Of a DNA stretch of 10,798 nucleotides, positions 1 to 6,776 are shown piece by piece; the first letter of the stretch is position 1; each line of letters starts with the position of its first letter. The notes under the pieces were generated by a model, which saw only the letters and a list, made by a program, of their open reading frames with translations, was not told the DNA's origin and ran no database searches. Both the position numbers and the translations under genes were made by a program. Origin of the DNA: Desulfobacterales bacterium (GTDB taxonomy: Bacteria; Desulfobacterota; Desulfobacteria; Desulfobacterales; RPRI01); the NCBI GenBank assembly GCA_020052975.1, contig JAGVOC010000467.1:1-10798 (forward strand). The letters are read 5' to 3'.

Positions 1-483
1 AACCATTTTAGAATTACAAAAGTTAATCTCATCTATCAGGGCTTTTTTTTGCCCTTCTTCTTCATCCCACTCTTTTATTGCCTCTTCATCAATTTTATCT
101 CTTTTGATTTCAACAAGCATCAGCAATATACAAAGCAAATTACTCCACGTAAAATCATTATTATTTAAACTATCAGTCCTCACATAGTTGAGATAGTTTA
201 CTATGTTAGATGGGATATCTATAACTACAAAGGCGTGCTTTTGGCTCATCCTGGGGATAAGCATTCTTTTCTTTTGGCTGTCCTTATAAAATTTTGTGAG
301 TTCTTCTTTAATCATTATAAATCGGCTTATCCCATCGGGGTCAACGATATTAAAAAACAGATCGTACCCCTCTACAATAAAATCTTTTGTTGTATATCGT
401 AAATCGGCGCACAGAGACATTATCCTGACATAAAGGAAATGGTCAATTTTACCGAAATTGATGCTTTTCAAACGCATTCCCAT
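1..483 (-). CDS. Hypothetical protein, 3' end cut by the window edge
   Basis: An open frame runs from an ATG at 483 down to base 1 without a stop, giving at least 161 residues, so the C-terminus is missing. The start is chosen because AAGGAGGA lies 7 nt upstream (491-498); an in-frame ATG at 501 would put that ribosome site inside the gene. The protein starts MGMRLKSINFGKIDHF, is rich in Lys, Ile, Asp and Glu, and has an acidic stretch near residues 140-150 (EEWDEEEGQ-like, charged helix). No signal peptide or membrane segment is evident. I do not recognise the family. It is divergent from the polymerase-like gene at 618 and shares the 134-bp intergenic region holding the palindrome at 559-571, so it is probably cargo or a control gene of the same mobile element. 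The base composition is AT-rich. Confidence 0.6.
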   Translation of the reverse strand, partial: MGMRLKSINFGKIDHFLYVRIMSLCADLRYTTKDFIVEGYDLFFNIVDPDGISRFIMIKEELTKFYKDSQKKRMLIPRMSQKHAFVVIDIPSNIVNYLNYVRTDSLNNNDFTWSNLLCILLMLVEIKRDKIDEEAIKEWDEEEGQKKALIDEINFCNSKMV

Positions 484-506
484 TTGAATGTCCTCCTTCA
501 TAAAAA

Positions 507-512
507 ATTATC
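507..512 (-). promoter_or_regulatory. Possible -10 box for the leftward gene
   Basis: GATAAT on the minus strand lies 24 nt upstream of the ATG at 483, a suitable distance for a -10 element. No good -35 hexamer is found 16-18 bp further up, so this is a weak call based only on sequence resemblance. Confidence 0.25.
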
Positions 513-558
513 TTTCTTAATAAATACCATTAGTTCCGTGATAGCGCAATCTTTTTCT

Positions 559-571
559 GTAGTCGGACTAC
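559..571. promoter_or_regulatory. Odd palindrome GTAGTCGGACTAC, putative operator (copy A)
   Basis: This is a perfect 13-bp palindrome around a central G, extended to 15 bp (558-572) by one flanking T/A pair. Its core TAGTCGGACTA fits TNGTNNNACNA, the consensus known for FadR-type GntR repressors, but other dimeric regulators could also bind. A one-base centre makes a DNA site more likely than an RNA hairpin. It lies 47 bp before the ATG at 618 and recurs identically at 2423-2435. The regulator is unknown. Confidence 0.5.
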
Positions 572-617
572 AAATCCACCCCCCAAAAGGACCCCTTAAG
601 TAGAGGAGGATTTTCTT
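559..617 (+). repeat. Duplicated gene leader, copy A
   Basis: The leader carries GTAGTCGGACTAC, then AAATCCACCCC, CAAAAGG, a variable A/T or C stretch, and the ribosome site TAGAGGAGGATTTT (601-614) directly before the ATG at 618. The same order with the same spacing (one nt shorter) stands at 2423-2480, although the genes behind it are unrelated. The conservation spans both the palindrome and the ribosome site, so the whole leader appears copied. Confidence 0.65.
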
Positions 618-2405
618 ATGACCGAATTTGGGGAAAGGATTGAGGAGGCTATTGTAGGCGGTGACGAAGAGGCATCCATACCAGAAAATGGATTGGCGAT
701 ACCGACCGCTAACAATCAAAATAATCAGAAAATGGCATCGGCAAGAATGGACTTAATTAAAACGGAAGAGGATGAACAAATAAAAAACTGGCTGGAAGAC
801 GCTCTTCCCTTGGACATCTACGTTTCAAAGTCAAAGCATCTCCGTCGGCTGATAACTCGATTAATTATTGAAGTTGAGAGCGTTATCAAGGTGCCAAACA
901 GGAAGCGTTATAGAGAAGTATTAAAAATCGTAATCATCAGCATTTGGATGGGCTACATCAGCGGGAAACCAGTACAATATTCAAGAGATAGGACCCATTA
1001 CCAACAAAGCTCTAAATACGACAAACTGTTTATAAAATATGACAGGTTGATACCGACCATCGATGCGCTGGAAACGCTCGGCTATATTGAACAGAAAAAA
1101 GGTTTCTGGGACAGAAACAAGCACATCGGGCGCACCACTCGAATGTGGGCAACGGAAAAACTGATAAAAGCTTTTCTTAAACATGAGCTCAAACGTCCAG
1201 GCTTTTTCGAAAAGCCTCGACCAGAGAACCCCGTCGTTTTGAAAGACGACAGTAAAAAAAAGAAAGAAATCCCATACGAGACAAACAGCCATATACAGAA
1301 GATACGGGAGGACCTTGAACAATACAACGGGTTCGTAGATAAAAATATTATTACAGTAAATCTCGATAACCAGGTAGCGGTTAATAAATATTTTCTAACA
1401 AAAACGCTTTTTCAAAGTCTGTTGAACGGAACAATTTCAGTTAAAAACGTTAAAATAGTAAACAGAGAACAAGAACACAATACAGAACACACAATACACT
1501 ACGACAACAAGTCCAGTAAACCAACAATACACACAAAGTATACAGACACAACCAATACCATAACTCAGCTGTTTCCTTGTGAAAGCCCGATATCACTGGA
1601 ATTGAATAATAGGAATGACCCAGACAAAATGCTTTTTGATTACCTTTACGAAATGGCAATTCCCATTGCCATTGACCCAGACAGTGAGAGACAAAAAGCA
1701 AGGTTGGAGGAAATAATTCGGTTGGGAGATATCGGTATTGAAGAGATGAACTTACGGCTTGTGTATGAATATCTTTACCGCAGTTTTAATCGAAAATCTT
1801 TCGAACTCGGAGGAAGAGCCTATGGCGCTCTTCACCAGACCATCCCAAGGCATTTAAGACCGTACATCCATATAAACAACGAGCCTACTGTTGAACTGGA
1901 CTATTCGGCTTTCCACATCCTGATGCTGTACCACCAGGAGGGCATTGATTATCCTGATGACCCGTATCTCGTTTGTGAGGGACCCGATAAGCGGAGCATA
2001 TATAAAACCGTGGCAGTAGTCTCCATAAACGCAAAGAATAGGAAACAAGCGTGTCAGGGCATTTGGGGAAAATTTATGGAACTGGGCATACCTACACCTA
2101 ATGGAAAAAATCCTTATAGACGGCTTGTTGATAAGTTCGGAGAAGCACACCAGCCTATCGCAAAGTATCTATACTCTGATGTCGGAATAACTCTTCAAAA
2201 TAAGGATAGTGAAATTATGAACTCTATTTTGATGGAACTGATGAGTAAAGACGTTTTAGGCTTGCCCATTCACGATAGCATTCTCGTCGCCGAACAGCAT
2301 AAGGACTATCTGTATCAGGTGATGATGGAGGAATACAAAAAGAAAATGGGTTTCAGCCCGCGAATTGCTTTGAAACAGCACCATCAATTAAGCGAAATTT
2401 TTTGA
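618..2405 (+). CDS. Polymerase-like palm protein (PolA/T7 RNAP-like motifs) with N-terminal winged helix
   Basis: 595 residues. The C-terminal third has an ordered set resembling family A polymerases: VELDYSAFHILMLY at 425-438 (motif A-like, D428); R459-x3-K463 followed by VAVVSIN (motif B-like, compare R-x3-K in the PolA O helix); LQNKDSEIMNSI at 526-537, placed like the conserved Q...D segment before motif C; and LGLPIHDSILV at 547-557 (motif C-like, H552 D553). Before motif A there is a GGRAYGALHQTIP stretch (398-410), which I recall from uncharacterised proteobacterial mobile-element proteins. Residues about 98-186 look like a winged helix (a helical run, then LETLGYIEQKKGFW). Residues 283-316 are polar and low-complexity. 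No exonuclease motifs are seen. The start is fixed by GAGGAGG at 603-609. It heads the int/xis side of the element and shares its leader with xis. A replication role is inferred; polymerase activity is unproven and the similarity is motif-level only. Confidence 0.6.
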   Translation: MTEFGERIEEAIVGGDEEASIPENGLAIPTANNQNNQKMASARMDLIKTEEDEQIKNWLEDALPLDIYVSKSKHLRRLITRLIIEVESVIKVPNRKRYREVLKIVIISIWMGYISGKPVQYSRDRTHYQQSSKYDKLFIKYDRLIPTIDALETLGYIEQKKGFWDRNKHIGRTTRMWATEKLIKAFLKHELKRPGFFEKPRPENPVVLKDDSKKKKEIPYETNSHIQKIREDLEQYNGFVDKNIITVNLDNQVAVNKYFLTKTLFQSLLNGTISVKNVKIVNREQEHNTEHTIHYDNKSSKPTIHTKYTDTTNTITQLFPCESPISLELNNRNDPDKMLFDYLYEMAIPIAIDPDSERQKARLEEIIRLGDIGIEEMNLRLVYEYLYRSFNRKSFELGGRAYGALHQTIPRHLRPYIHINNEPTVELDYSAFHILMLYHQEGIDYPDDPYLVCEGPDKRSIYKTVAVVSINAKNRKQACQGIWGKFMELGIPTPNGKNPYRRLVDKFGEAHQPIAKYLYSDVGITLQNKDSEIMNSILMELMSKDVLGLPIHDSILVAEQHKDYLYQVMMEEYKKKMGFSPRIALKQHHQLSEIF

Positions 2406-2422
2406 TTTATTTTACGAATTCG

Positions 2423-2435
2423 GTAGTCGGACTAC
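2423..2435. promoter_or_regulatory. Odd palindrome GTAGTCGGACTAC, putative operator (copy B)
   Basis: This is identical to the 13-bp palindrome at 559-571 and stands just after the polymerase-like gene, ahead of the excisionase-like gene. Identity over the palindrome, with divergence in nearby bases, suggests the site itself is under selection as a binding site. Confidence 0.5.
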
Positions 2436-2480
2436 AAATACACCCCTCAAAGGCAAATATATATAGAGGATGATTTTTTT
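2423..2480 (+). repeat. Duplicated gene leader, copy B
   Basis: Second copy of the leader at 559-617: palindrome, AAATACACCCC, CAAAGG, an AT-rich spacer and TAGAGGATGATTTT (2464-2477). In copy A the ribosome site serves an ATG. Here the aligned position is a TTG at 2479, which opens only an eight-codon frame ending at 2505 and overlapping the ATG at 2502. Confidence 0.65.
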
Positions 2481-2546
2481 GAATGAAGTAAATCTTATAA
2501 AATGAAGCAAGAAAGGGCTTCGCAAGGTCGCAATAAAATGCGGCGA

Positions 2547-2554
2547 GGAGAAGG
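2547..2554 (+). promoter_or_regulatory. Ribosome binding site favouring TTG start of the excisionase-like gene
   Basis: GGAGAAGG lies 7 nt before a TTG at 2562. The in-frame ATG at 2502 has no purine-rich site of its own, so this site decides the preferred start unless translation couples from the short frame at 2479-2505. Confidence 0.45.
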
Positions 2555-2561
2555 AATAATA

Positions 2562-2885
2562 TTGAAAAGTTTAGAATTGACTTTAGGCAAGGCACTAAAT
2601 GCCCAGCAAGTCGCCGAGTATCTGGGTTTTGACGTTAAAACCATCAGAAAGTTTCACAGAAAGTTCGGTGGAATACGCGTGGGTAGCCGATACCTATTTT
2701 TTGAAAAGGAGATATTTAATGCCGTACAAGAAAGGAAAGACCTGGATAGGTCAAACAAGGAAGTATGGGAAGAGACGGAACAAGGTGTTTCTAACGAAGA
2801 AGAAAGCCCTTGCGTGGGAAGAGAAAACCCGAAGAGAGCCAATGGAAGAGTGGAACGGGAAGACCGCCACAACCTCTTTGATTGA
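2562..2885 (+). CDS. Excisionase-like helix-turn-helix protein
   Basis: 107 residues from TTG 2562 (127 from ATG 2502). Residues about 11-55 form a MerR/Xis-type winged helix-turn-helix: LNAQQVAEYLGF (scaffold helix), DVKTIRKFHRKFG (recognition helix) and a GGIRVGSRYLFF wing. Small proteins of this kind next to a tyrosine integrase usually act as excisionases or directionality factors, bending DNA at the attachment site; some instead regulate transcription. From residue 53 the frame overlaps the start of the integrase gene, so the last 55 residues (polar, Glu/Arg-rich, no recognisable fold) are read from DNA that also encodes the integrase arm-binding domain, and they may be dispensable. Expression is probably controlled by the palindrome at 2423-2435. 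The class is fairly sure; the excisionase role is inferred from context. Confidence 0.65.
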   Translation: MKSLELTLGKALNAQQVAEYLGFDVKTIRKFHRKFGGIRVGSRYLFFEKEIFNAVQERKDLDRSNKEVWEETEQGVSNEEESPCVGRENPKRANGRVEREDRHNLFD

Positions 2886-3828
2886 TTGGGCACAAAAATA
2901 TCTCGATTATGCCAAATCGAGATTTTCAAGCAAGACGTATAAAGAAAAATGCCTGGCTTTCCGATTATTTTTTAAAGAGATAGACCCTGCTTTGCCCGTG
3001 GAAAAACTGAAACCGTCTAACGTGTTGACGCACATTGTTAAACAAAAGGAGGAAAGAAGCGGTTATGCCGCAAACAAGGACAGAAAAAACCTTGTTGCTG
3101 GCTGGAACTGGGGCATGAAGTATATGGACCCGACTTTACCGAACTCAAACCCTTGCCTGGTGGAAAAGATGCCTGAAACCCGACAGCCACGATATGTACC
3201 GCCAGAAGAGGATTTCTGGAAAATCTATGCATGGGCAGAAGGACAGGACAAGGTGATGCTGTTGGCATTTTTACACTTGGCTGCCCGTCGAGGTGAACTC
3301 TTCCGTTTGACCTGGGAGGATGTGGATTTTGGGAACAGACGAATACGGCTTTGGACCAGAAAGCGTAAGGATGGGGCTTTCGAATACGACTGGTTGCCAA
3401 TGACAAAGGAATTACGAAAAACCCTGCGTTGGTGGTGGGAAAACAGACCGATAAAAGATAAAGAACATGTCTTTCTCTGTCTGAATGAGCACCCTGGACA
3501 AAAGGAAAATTATGGGCAACCTTTCGTCAGTAATCAAAAATTTATGCAGAGAATGTGTAATAAGGCGGGCGTCAAACATTTCGGATTTCACGCGATAAGG
3601 CACCTCTCGGCATCCATTCTCCATAATCTCGGATATGAGGTCGCTGCTATCCAGCCTATTCTTCGCCACAAGAGCCCAAGAACAACTGAACTTTATTTGA
3701 GAAGCATCGGAATTGAAGGTGTGCGTGAAGCGCTTGAAAACCTCTCTTCGCCTTTCGACAAAGAAACAGCAGAGGTTATCGCATTCGATAAATTCTTTGG
3801 GACTGGAAAAGTTGAGGCGGGGAAATGA
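2719..3828 (+). CDS. Tyrosine recombinase / phage-type integrase
   Basis: 369 residues from ATG 2719, chosen because AAAAGGAGA stands just upstream (2705-2713) and MPYKKGKTWIGQ begins a typical basic arm-DNA-binding domain (about 1-45). The frame is open back to 2599, but that part is read inside the excisionase gene and looks like shadow. A core-binding helical domain follows (about 50-145), then the catalytic domain with the expected residues: R190 in ARRGEL, a β-hairpin lysine (K215 or K217), H291-x2-R294 in FHAIRH, H317 in RHKSPRTT and nucleophile Y326 in ELYLRS. All catalytic positions are present, so it should be active. It cuts and rejoins attP and attB to insert or release the element. 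The gene ends 87 bp from the 3' end of tRNA-Asp, which is therefore the likely attB. It overlaps the upstream gene by 167 nt in another frame. Confidence 0.93.
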   Translation: MPYKKGKTWIGQTRKYGKRRNKVFLTKKKALAWEEKTRREPMEEWNGKTATTSLIDWAQKYLDYAKSRFSSKTYKEKCLAFRLFFKEIDPALPVEKLKPSNVLTHIVKQKEERSGYAANKDRKNLVAGWNWGMKYMDPTLPNSNPCLVEKMPETRQPRYVPPEEDFWKIYAWAEGQDKVMLLAFLHLAARRGELFRLTWEDVDFGNRRIRLWTRKRKDGAFEYDWLPMTKELRKTLRWWWENRPIKDKEHVFLCLNEHPGQKENYGQPFVSNQKFMQRMCNKAGVKHFGFHAIRHLSASILHNLGYEVAAIQPILRHKSPRTTELYLRSIGIEGVREALENLSSPFDKETAEVIAFDKFFGTGKVEAGK

Positions 3829-3871
3829 AAAGCCGTCTGTAGAGCCGTCAACTCCATAAACGGCAAATACA

Positions 3872-3905
3872 AAAGTCCGACTGGCTCTATAACCAATCGG
3901 ACTTT
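3872..3905. terminator. Bidirectional hairpin between integrase and tRNA-Asp
   Basis: AAAGTCCGA (3872-3880) and TCGGACTTT (3897-3905) form a 9-bp stem. After one C/A mismatch, TGG/CCA extends it around the loop CTCTATAA. On the minus strand it is followed by ACTTTTGTATTT, suiting termination of the tRNA-Val/Asp transcript; on the plus strand the tail after the integrase is weaker. The left arm also contains AGTCCGACT, the complement of the core of the palindromes at 559 and 2423. Confidence 0.55.
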
Positions 3906-3915
3906 ATCGATATTT

Positions 3916-3993
3916 TGGCGGGGACGACGAGACTTGAACTCGCGACTTCCGGCGTGACAGGCCGGCGCTCTAACCAAACTGAGCTACGCCCCC
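3916..3993 (-). tRNA. tRNA-Asp (anticodon GUC)
   Basis: The minus strand folds as a tRNA of 78 nt. The acceptor stem GGGGGCG pairs with CGTCCCC (one G-U), the anticodon stem CCGGC/GCCGG encloses CTGTCAC with anticodon GTC, the T arm contains GTTCAAG, and discriminator G is followed by an encoded CCA. It is the last gene of the tRNA-Val/tRNA-Asp pair. Its 3' end faces the integrase gene, so it is the probable integration target; an intact 3' half and CCA are retained after insertion. Confidence 0.95.
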
Positions 3994-4002
3994 GTTTCGG
4001 GG

Positions 4003-4052
4003 CCTTTGCATAACACCCCATGTTGCCGATTTATTTAAAAATTTGTTTTTGG
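4003..4052. repeat. tRNA spacer repeat, copy 1 (before tRNA-Asp)
   Basis: This imperfect direct repeat of 4147-4198 shares CCTTTGYATAACACCCC, then GATTTATTTAAA, ATTTG and TTTTTGG. On the minus strand it starts with the CCA end of tRNA-Val and ends close to the 5' end of tRNA-Asp. It contains TGTTATGCA, which resembles an extended -10 box. The copies probably arose by tandem duplication of a tRNA-plus-spacer unit. Confidence 0.6.
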
Positions 4053-4125
4053 TAGGCGGAACAGGGATTGAACCTGTGACCCTCGGCTTGTAAGGCCGAC
4101 GCTCTCCCAGCTGAGCTACCCGCCC
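4050..4125 (-). tRNA. tRNA-Val (anticodon UAC)
   Basis: 76 nt on the minus strand. The acceptor stem GGGCGGG pairs with TCCGCCT (G-U at both ends), the anticodon arm CGGC-CTTACAA-GCCG gives anticodon TAC, the T arm has GGTTCAATCC, and discriminator A is followed by an encoded CCA. The D arm has the standard AGCTCAGCTGGGAGAGC. It lies upstream of tRNA-Asp with a 56-bp spacer, probably in one transcript. The G1-U72 pair is slightly unusual. Confidence 0.95.
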
Positions 4126-4146
4126 ATGAAAAGCAAACCTTCAAGA

Positions 4147-4198
4147 CCTTTGTATAACACCCCCTTTTGCCCGATTTATTTAAAGATTTGGTTTTTGG
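4147..4198. repeat. tRNA spacer repeat, copy 2 (before tRNA-Val)
   Basis: Second copy of the spacer at 4003-4052. On the minus strand it begins GACCAAAAACC, so the ACCA that in copy 1 is the tRNA-Val 3' end is also present here, with no tRNA in front of it. This suggests a lost third tRNA. It carries TGTTATACA, a possible extended -10 about 25 nt upstream of tRNA-Val. Confidence 0.6.
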
Positions 4199-4231
4199 TC
4201 TCTTGTTTGTAGTTGCTGGTTTTTTCTTTTA

Positions 4232-4262
4232 ACCAGGAACCAGTAACCATAAACCAGGAACC
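4232..4262. repeat. Degenerate 7-bp tandem repeat
   Basis: Four heptamers stand in register: ACCAGGA, ACCAGTA, ACCATAA, ACCAGGA, then a partial ACC. The array lies in the gap of about 250 bp between lon and tRNA-Val (4126-4374), which otherwise holds the spacer repeat, an odd palindrome at 4320-4336 and a promoter-like pair, and no gene. Confidence 0.6.
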
Positions 4263-4319
4263 TAAGCCTTAAATATCGCCTTCCTTGAACTTGAGCAAAA
4301 TTGAATGCTCTGCAAAGCT

Positions 4320-4336
4320 CTCTTTCCCGGAAAGAG
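4320..4336. repeat. 17-bp odd palindrome downstream of lon
   Basis: CTCTTTCCCGGAAAGAG is a perfect palindrome around one central base (8-bp arms), 38 bp past the lon stop. No T-run follows on the minus strand, so it is not a convincing intrinsic terminator. It could be a 3'-end stabilising hairpin or a protein site. Confidence 0.4.
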
Positions 4337-4343
4337 GATGAAG

Positions 4344-4372
4344 CAATTAACAGCTTGGATATATATTGTCAA
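4344..4372 (-). promoter_or_regulatory. Possible promoter for the tRNA-Val/tRNA-Asp transcript
   Basis: A perfect -35 TTGACA (4367-4372) is followed after 17 bp by TAATTG (4344-4349). It begins immediately after the lon stop codon and points toward the tRNAs, about 220 bp away. The -35 is ideal and the -10 moderate. A promoter here would let the tRNAs be made independently of lon. Confidence 0.45.
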
Positions 4373-4374
4373 GC

Positions 4375-6771
4375 CTAAATTAAAGGAGCTCTCTGCTCAA
4401 CGGCATTTCCTTCAGGCATAATGGCAAGAGGTATATCGTCCTTCTTTGGCAGGGTTTCCCCTTCATCTTTAACCAGGGCGTGAAAAAGTACCTCGTCCAT
4501 GTGCTCAACCAGGATAATTTCGATTTCCTTAAGAACACTCTGGGGTATTTCTTTTAGATCCTTTTCATTCTCTTTCGGAATAAGAACCTTTTTTATTCTG
4601 CCCCTGTGAGCGGCCAGAAGCTTTTCCTTTAATCCGCCTATGGGAATAACCCGTCCTCTTAATGTGATTTCACCGGTCATAGCAATGTCACGGTGAACAG
4701 GCCGCCTGCTTAAAGCCGAAACAATGGAGGTGCACATGGTAATGCCCGCCGAGGGCCCGTCTTTAGGAATGGCCCCTTCGGGAATATGGATATGGAGGTC
4801 AACCTCCTTGTGAAATTTGCTGTCAATCATCAGGGATTCGGCTCTTGACCGGACATAACTGACAGCAGCCTGGGCTGATTCCTTCATTACATCGCCAAGT
4901 TTACCTGTGATTGTTACCTCTCCCTTGCCCGGCATTACCAGCGTTTCAACATATAGCAGGTCTCCGCCTACCTGTGTCCATGCGAGGCCTGTGACAAGTC
5001 CGATCTGGTCTTTTTCTTCAACCTGGCCGTGTCTGAATCGTCTCGGCCCAAGGTATTTTTGTATGGAAGAAGACGTGACCCTGAAGGAGGTGTTCTTGTT
5101 ATCCGTTAAAACCTCACGCGCTATTTTCCTGCAGACGGATGATATTTCGCGTTCCAGATTTCTTACACCGGCTTCTCTTGTGTAATAGCGTATGATTGCA
5201 TAAATGGAATTTTTCGAAAAAGAAACATCCATTTTTTCCAGGCCGTTTGTTTTTATCTGCTTTGGCAACAGGAAATCTTTTGCAATATTGTATTTCTCTA
5301 TTTCTGTGTACCCGGGCAGACGGATAATCTCCATTCTATCCTGCAACGGAAGAGGAATTTCCGGAAGCGTGTTGGCTGTTGTAACAAACAATATATCTGA
5401 AAGATCGTAATCGAGATCCAGATAATGATCGTTGAAAGCGTTATTCTGTTCAGGATCAAGAACTTCAAGGAGTGCCGCAGATGGATCGCCCCTGAAATCC
5501 ATGCTCATTTTATCAACTTCATCGAGGCAGAAAACAGGGTTGTTCACGCCGGCTTTTTTCAGGGATTGTATTATCTTGCCGGGCATGGCGCCTATATATG
5601 TGCGGCGATGCCCCCTTATTTCAGCTTCATCCCGGACTCCGCCCAATGAAAGGCGAACGAAGTTCCTGCCGGTTGCCCTTGATATTGATTTGGCAAGGGA
5701 AGTCTTTCCAACACCAGGAGGTCCAACGAAGCAAAGAATGGGTCCCTTTATCTTTTTTACGAGAGTCTGAACAGCCAGATATTCGAGTATCCTCTCTTTC
5801 GGCTTTTCAAGGCCATAGTGGTCTTCATTCAATATCTTTTCGGCTTCTTTTATGTCGGAACGAACTTTGGAACATTCAAGCCACGGGAGGCTGATTATCC
5901 ATTCAATATAATTCCTTACCACCGTAGCTTCAGCTGACATTGGTGTCATCATCTTCAGCTTTTTCAGCTCATGAGCCGTCTTCTCCTCGGCTTCTTTCGA
6001 CATCTTTTTTTCTTTGATGCGCTTTTCAAGCTCTTTTGTCTCATCGCCGGGGTCTTCATCAGATCCCATTTCTTTCTTGATAGCCCGCATCTGTTCGTTC
6101 AGATAGTAATTCTTCTGGGTCTTTTCCATCTGCTCCTTGACGCGGCTCTTTATCCGCTGATCGGCCTTGAATATTTCTGTTTCCATGTTGATCAGCTGCA
6201 AAAGAAAGGTAATCCGCTCGCTTATGGAGAGCATTTCAAGAAGATGCTGTTTGTCTTCTATTTTAAAGGAAAAATGAGATGCCACTGTATCGGCCAGCTG
6301 AGAAGGGTTCGTTATTCCTGAAAGCTTTTTTTCAAAGTCTTTTGGTATATTCTTGGTAAGATTGGCATAATCATCAAAAGCTTCTGCCAGTGCGCGACAC
6401 AGTACGATACTTTCTGTTTCTTCCACTTCAAGTTCTGCAACAGGTTCAACATCAACCTTATAAAAGGCTTCATCGTTGAAAAAGGTTACAATGCGGCCTC
6501 TTGCTTTTCCTTCTACAAGGGCTTTAACCGTTCCGTCGGGCAGGCGGAGAAGCTGCAATATTTTTCCGACGGTTCCGATCCTGCTTATATCGTTTTCTTC
6601 GGGGCTGTCTTCGCCGGCCCTTATCTGCGTTGCAAGAAAAACACTCTTGTCCCTGCTCATGGCACTGGTAAGGGAATTGACGGATTTGGTTCTTCCCACG
6701 AATAGAGGTACAATCATATGCGGGAATACCACGATATCTCTTAATGGCAATAGAGGAAGCTGCATTTTCAT
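4375..6771 (-). CDS. lon: ATP-dependent protease La (Lon)
   Basis: 798 residues from ATG 6771, close to the 784 of E. coli Lon. Cytosolic homohexameric AAA+ serine protease that unfolds and degrades misfolded and short-lived regulatory proteins. The N-terminal substrate domain starts [13 protein letters not shown] (about 5-190), then a long charged coiled-coil region (about 200-275), the AAA+ module with Walker A GPPGVGKT (350-357) and Walker [10 protein letters not shown] (D417 E418), and the protease domain with catalytic S674 in PKDGPSAG and K717 in GGLKEK. All catalytic residues are present. An in-frame ATG at 6828 would add 19 residues but lacks a ribosome site, while 6771 has AAAAGG 5 nt upstream. 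It lies downstream of clpX, separated by 330 bp that include a MITE-like repeat, so co-transcription with clpX is uncertain. Confidence 0.97.
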   Translation of the reverse strand: MKMQLPLLPLRDIVVFPHMIVPLFVGRTKSVNSLTSAMSRDKSVFLATQIRAGEDSPEENDISRIGTVGKILQLLRLPDGTVKALVEGKARGRIVTFFNDEAFYKVDVEPVAELEVEETESIVLCRALAEAFDDYANLTKNIPKDFEKKLSGITNPSQLADTVASHFSFKIEDKQHLLEMLSISERITFLLQLINMETEIFKADQRIKSRVKEQMEKTQKNYYLNEQMRAIKKEMGSDEDPGDETKELEKRIKEKKMSKEAEEKTAHELKKLKMMTPMSAEATVVRNYIEWIISLPWLECSKVRSDIKEAEKILNEDHYGLEKPKERILEYLAVQTLVKKIKGPILCFVGPPGVGKTSLAKSISRATGRNFVRLSLGGVRDEAEIRGHRRTYIGAMPGKIIQSLKKAGVNNPVFCLDEVDKMSMDFRGDPSAALLEVLDPEQNNAFNDHYLDLDYDLSDILFVTTANTLPEIPLPLQDRMEIIRLPGYTEIEKYNIAKDFLLPKQIKTNGLEKMDVSFSKNSIYAIIRYYTREAGVRNLEREISSVCRKIAREVLTDNKNTSFRVTSSSIQKYLGPRRFRHGQVEEKDQIGLVTGLAWTQVGGDLLYVETLVMPGKGEVTITGKLGDVMKESAQAAVSYVRSRAESLMIDSKFHKEVDLHIHIPEGAIPKDGPSAGITMCTSIVSALSRRPVHRDIAMTGEITLRGRVIPIGGLKEKLLAAHRGRIKKVLIPKENEKDLKEIPQSVLKEIEIILVEHMDEVLFHALVKDEGETLPKKDDIPLAIMPEGNAVEQRAPLI

Positions 6772-6776
6772 TGAAG

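Noticed and set aside
498..2595. Two minus-strand frames (498-719 and 2407-2595) that share the peptide ICSPTTE
   Set aside because: The shared peptide is the translation of the duplicated leader read backwards; both frames lack ribosome sites and overlap the control regions.
2599..2718. Upstream extension of the integrase frame to ATG 2599
   Set aside because: These 40 codons lie within the helix-turn-helix coding part of the other frame and do not resemble an integrase N-terminus, while ATG 2719 has a strong ribosome site.
4232..4262. CRISPR-like array
   Set aside because: The units are 7 bp and adjacent with no spacers.
5971..6321. Plus-strand open frame of 116 codons opposite lon
   Set aside because: It is a mirror of the well-conserved lon coding strand, biased to hydrophobic residues as expected for antisense of a charged coiled coil.
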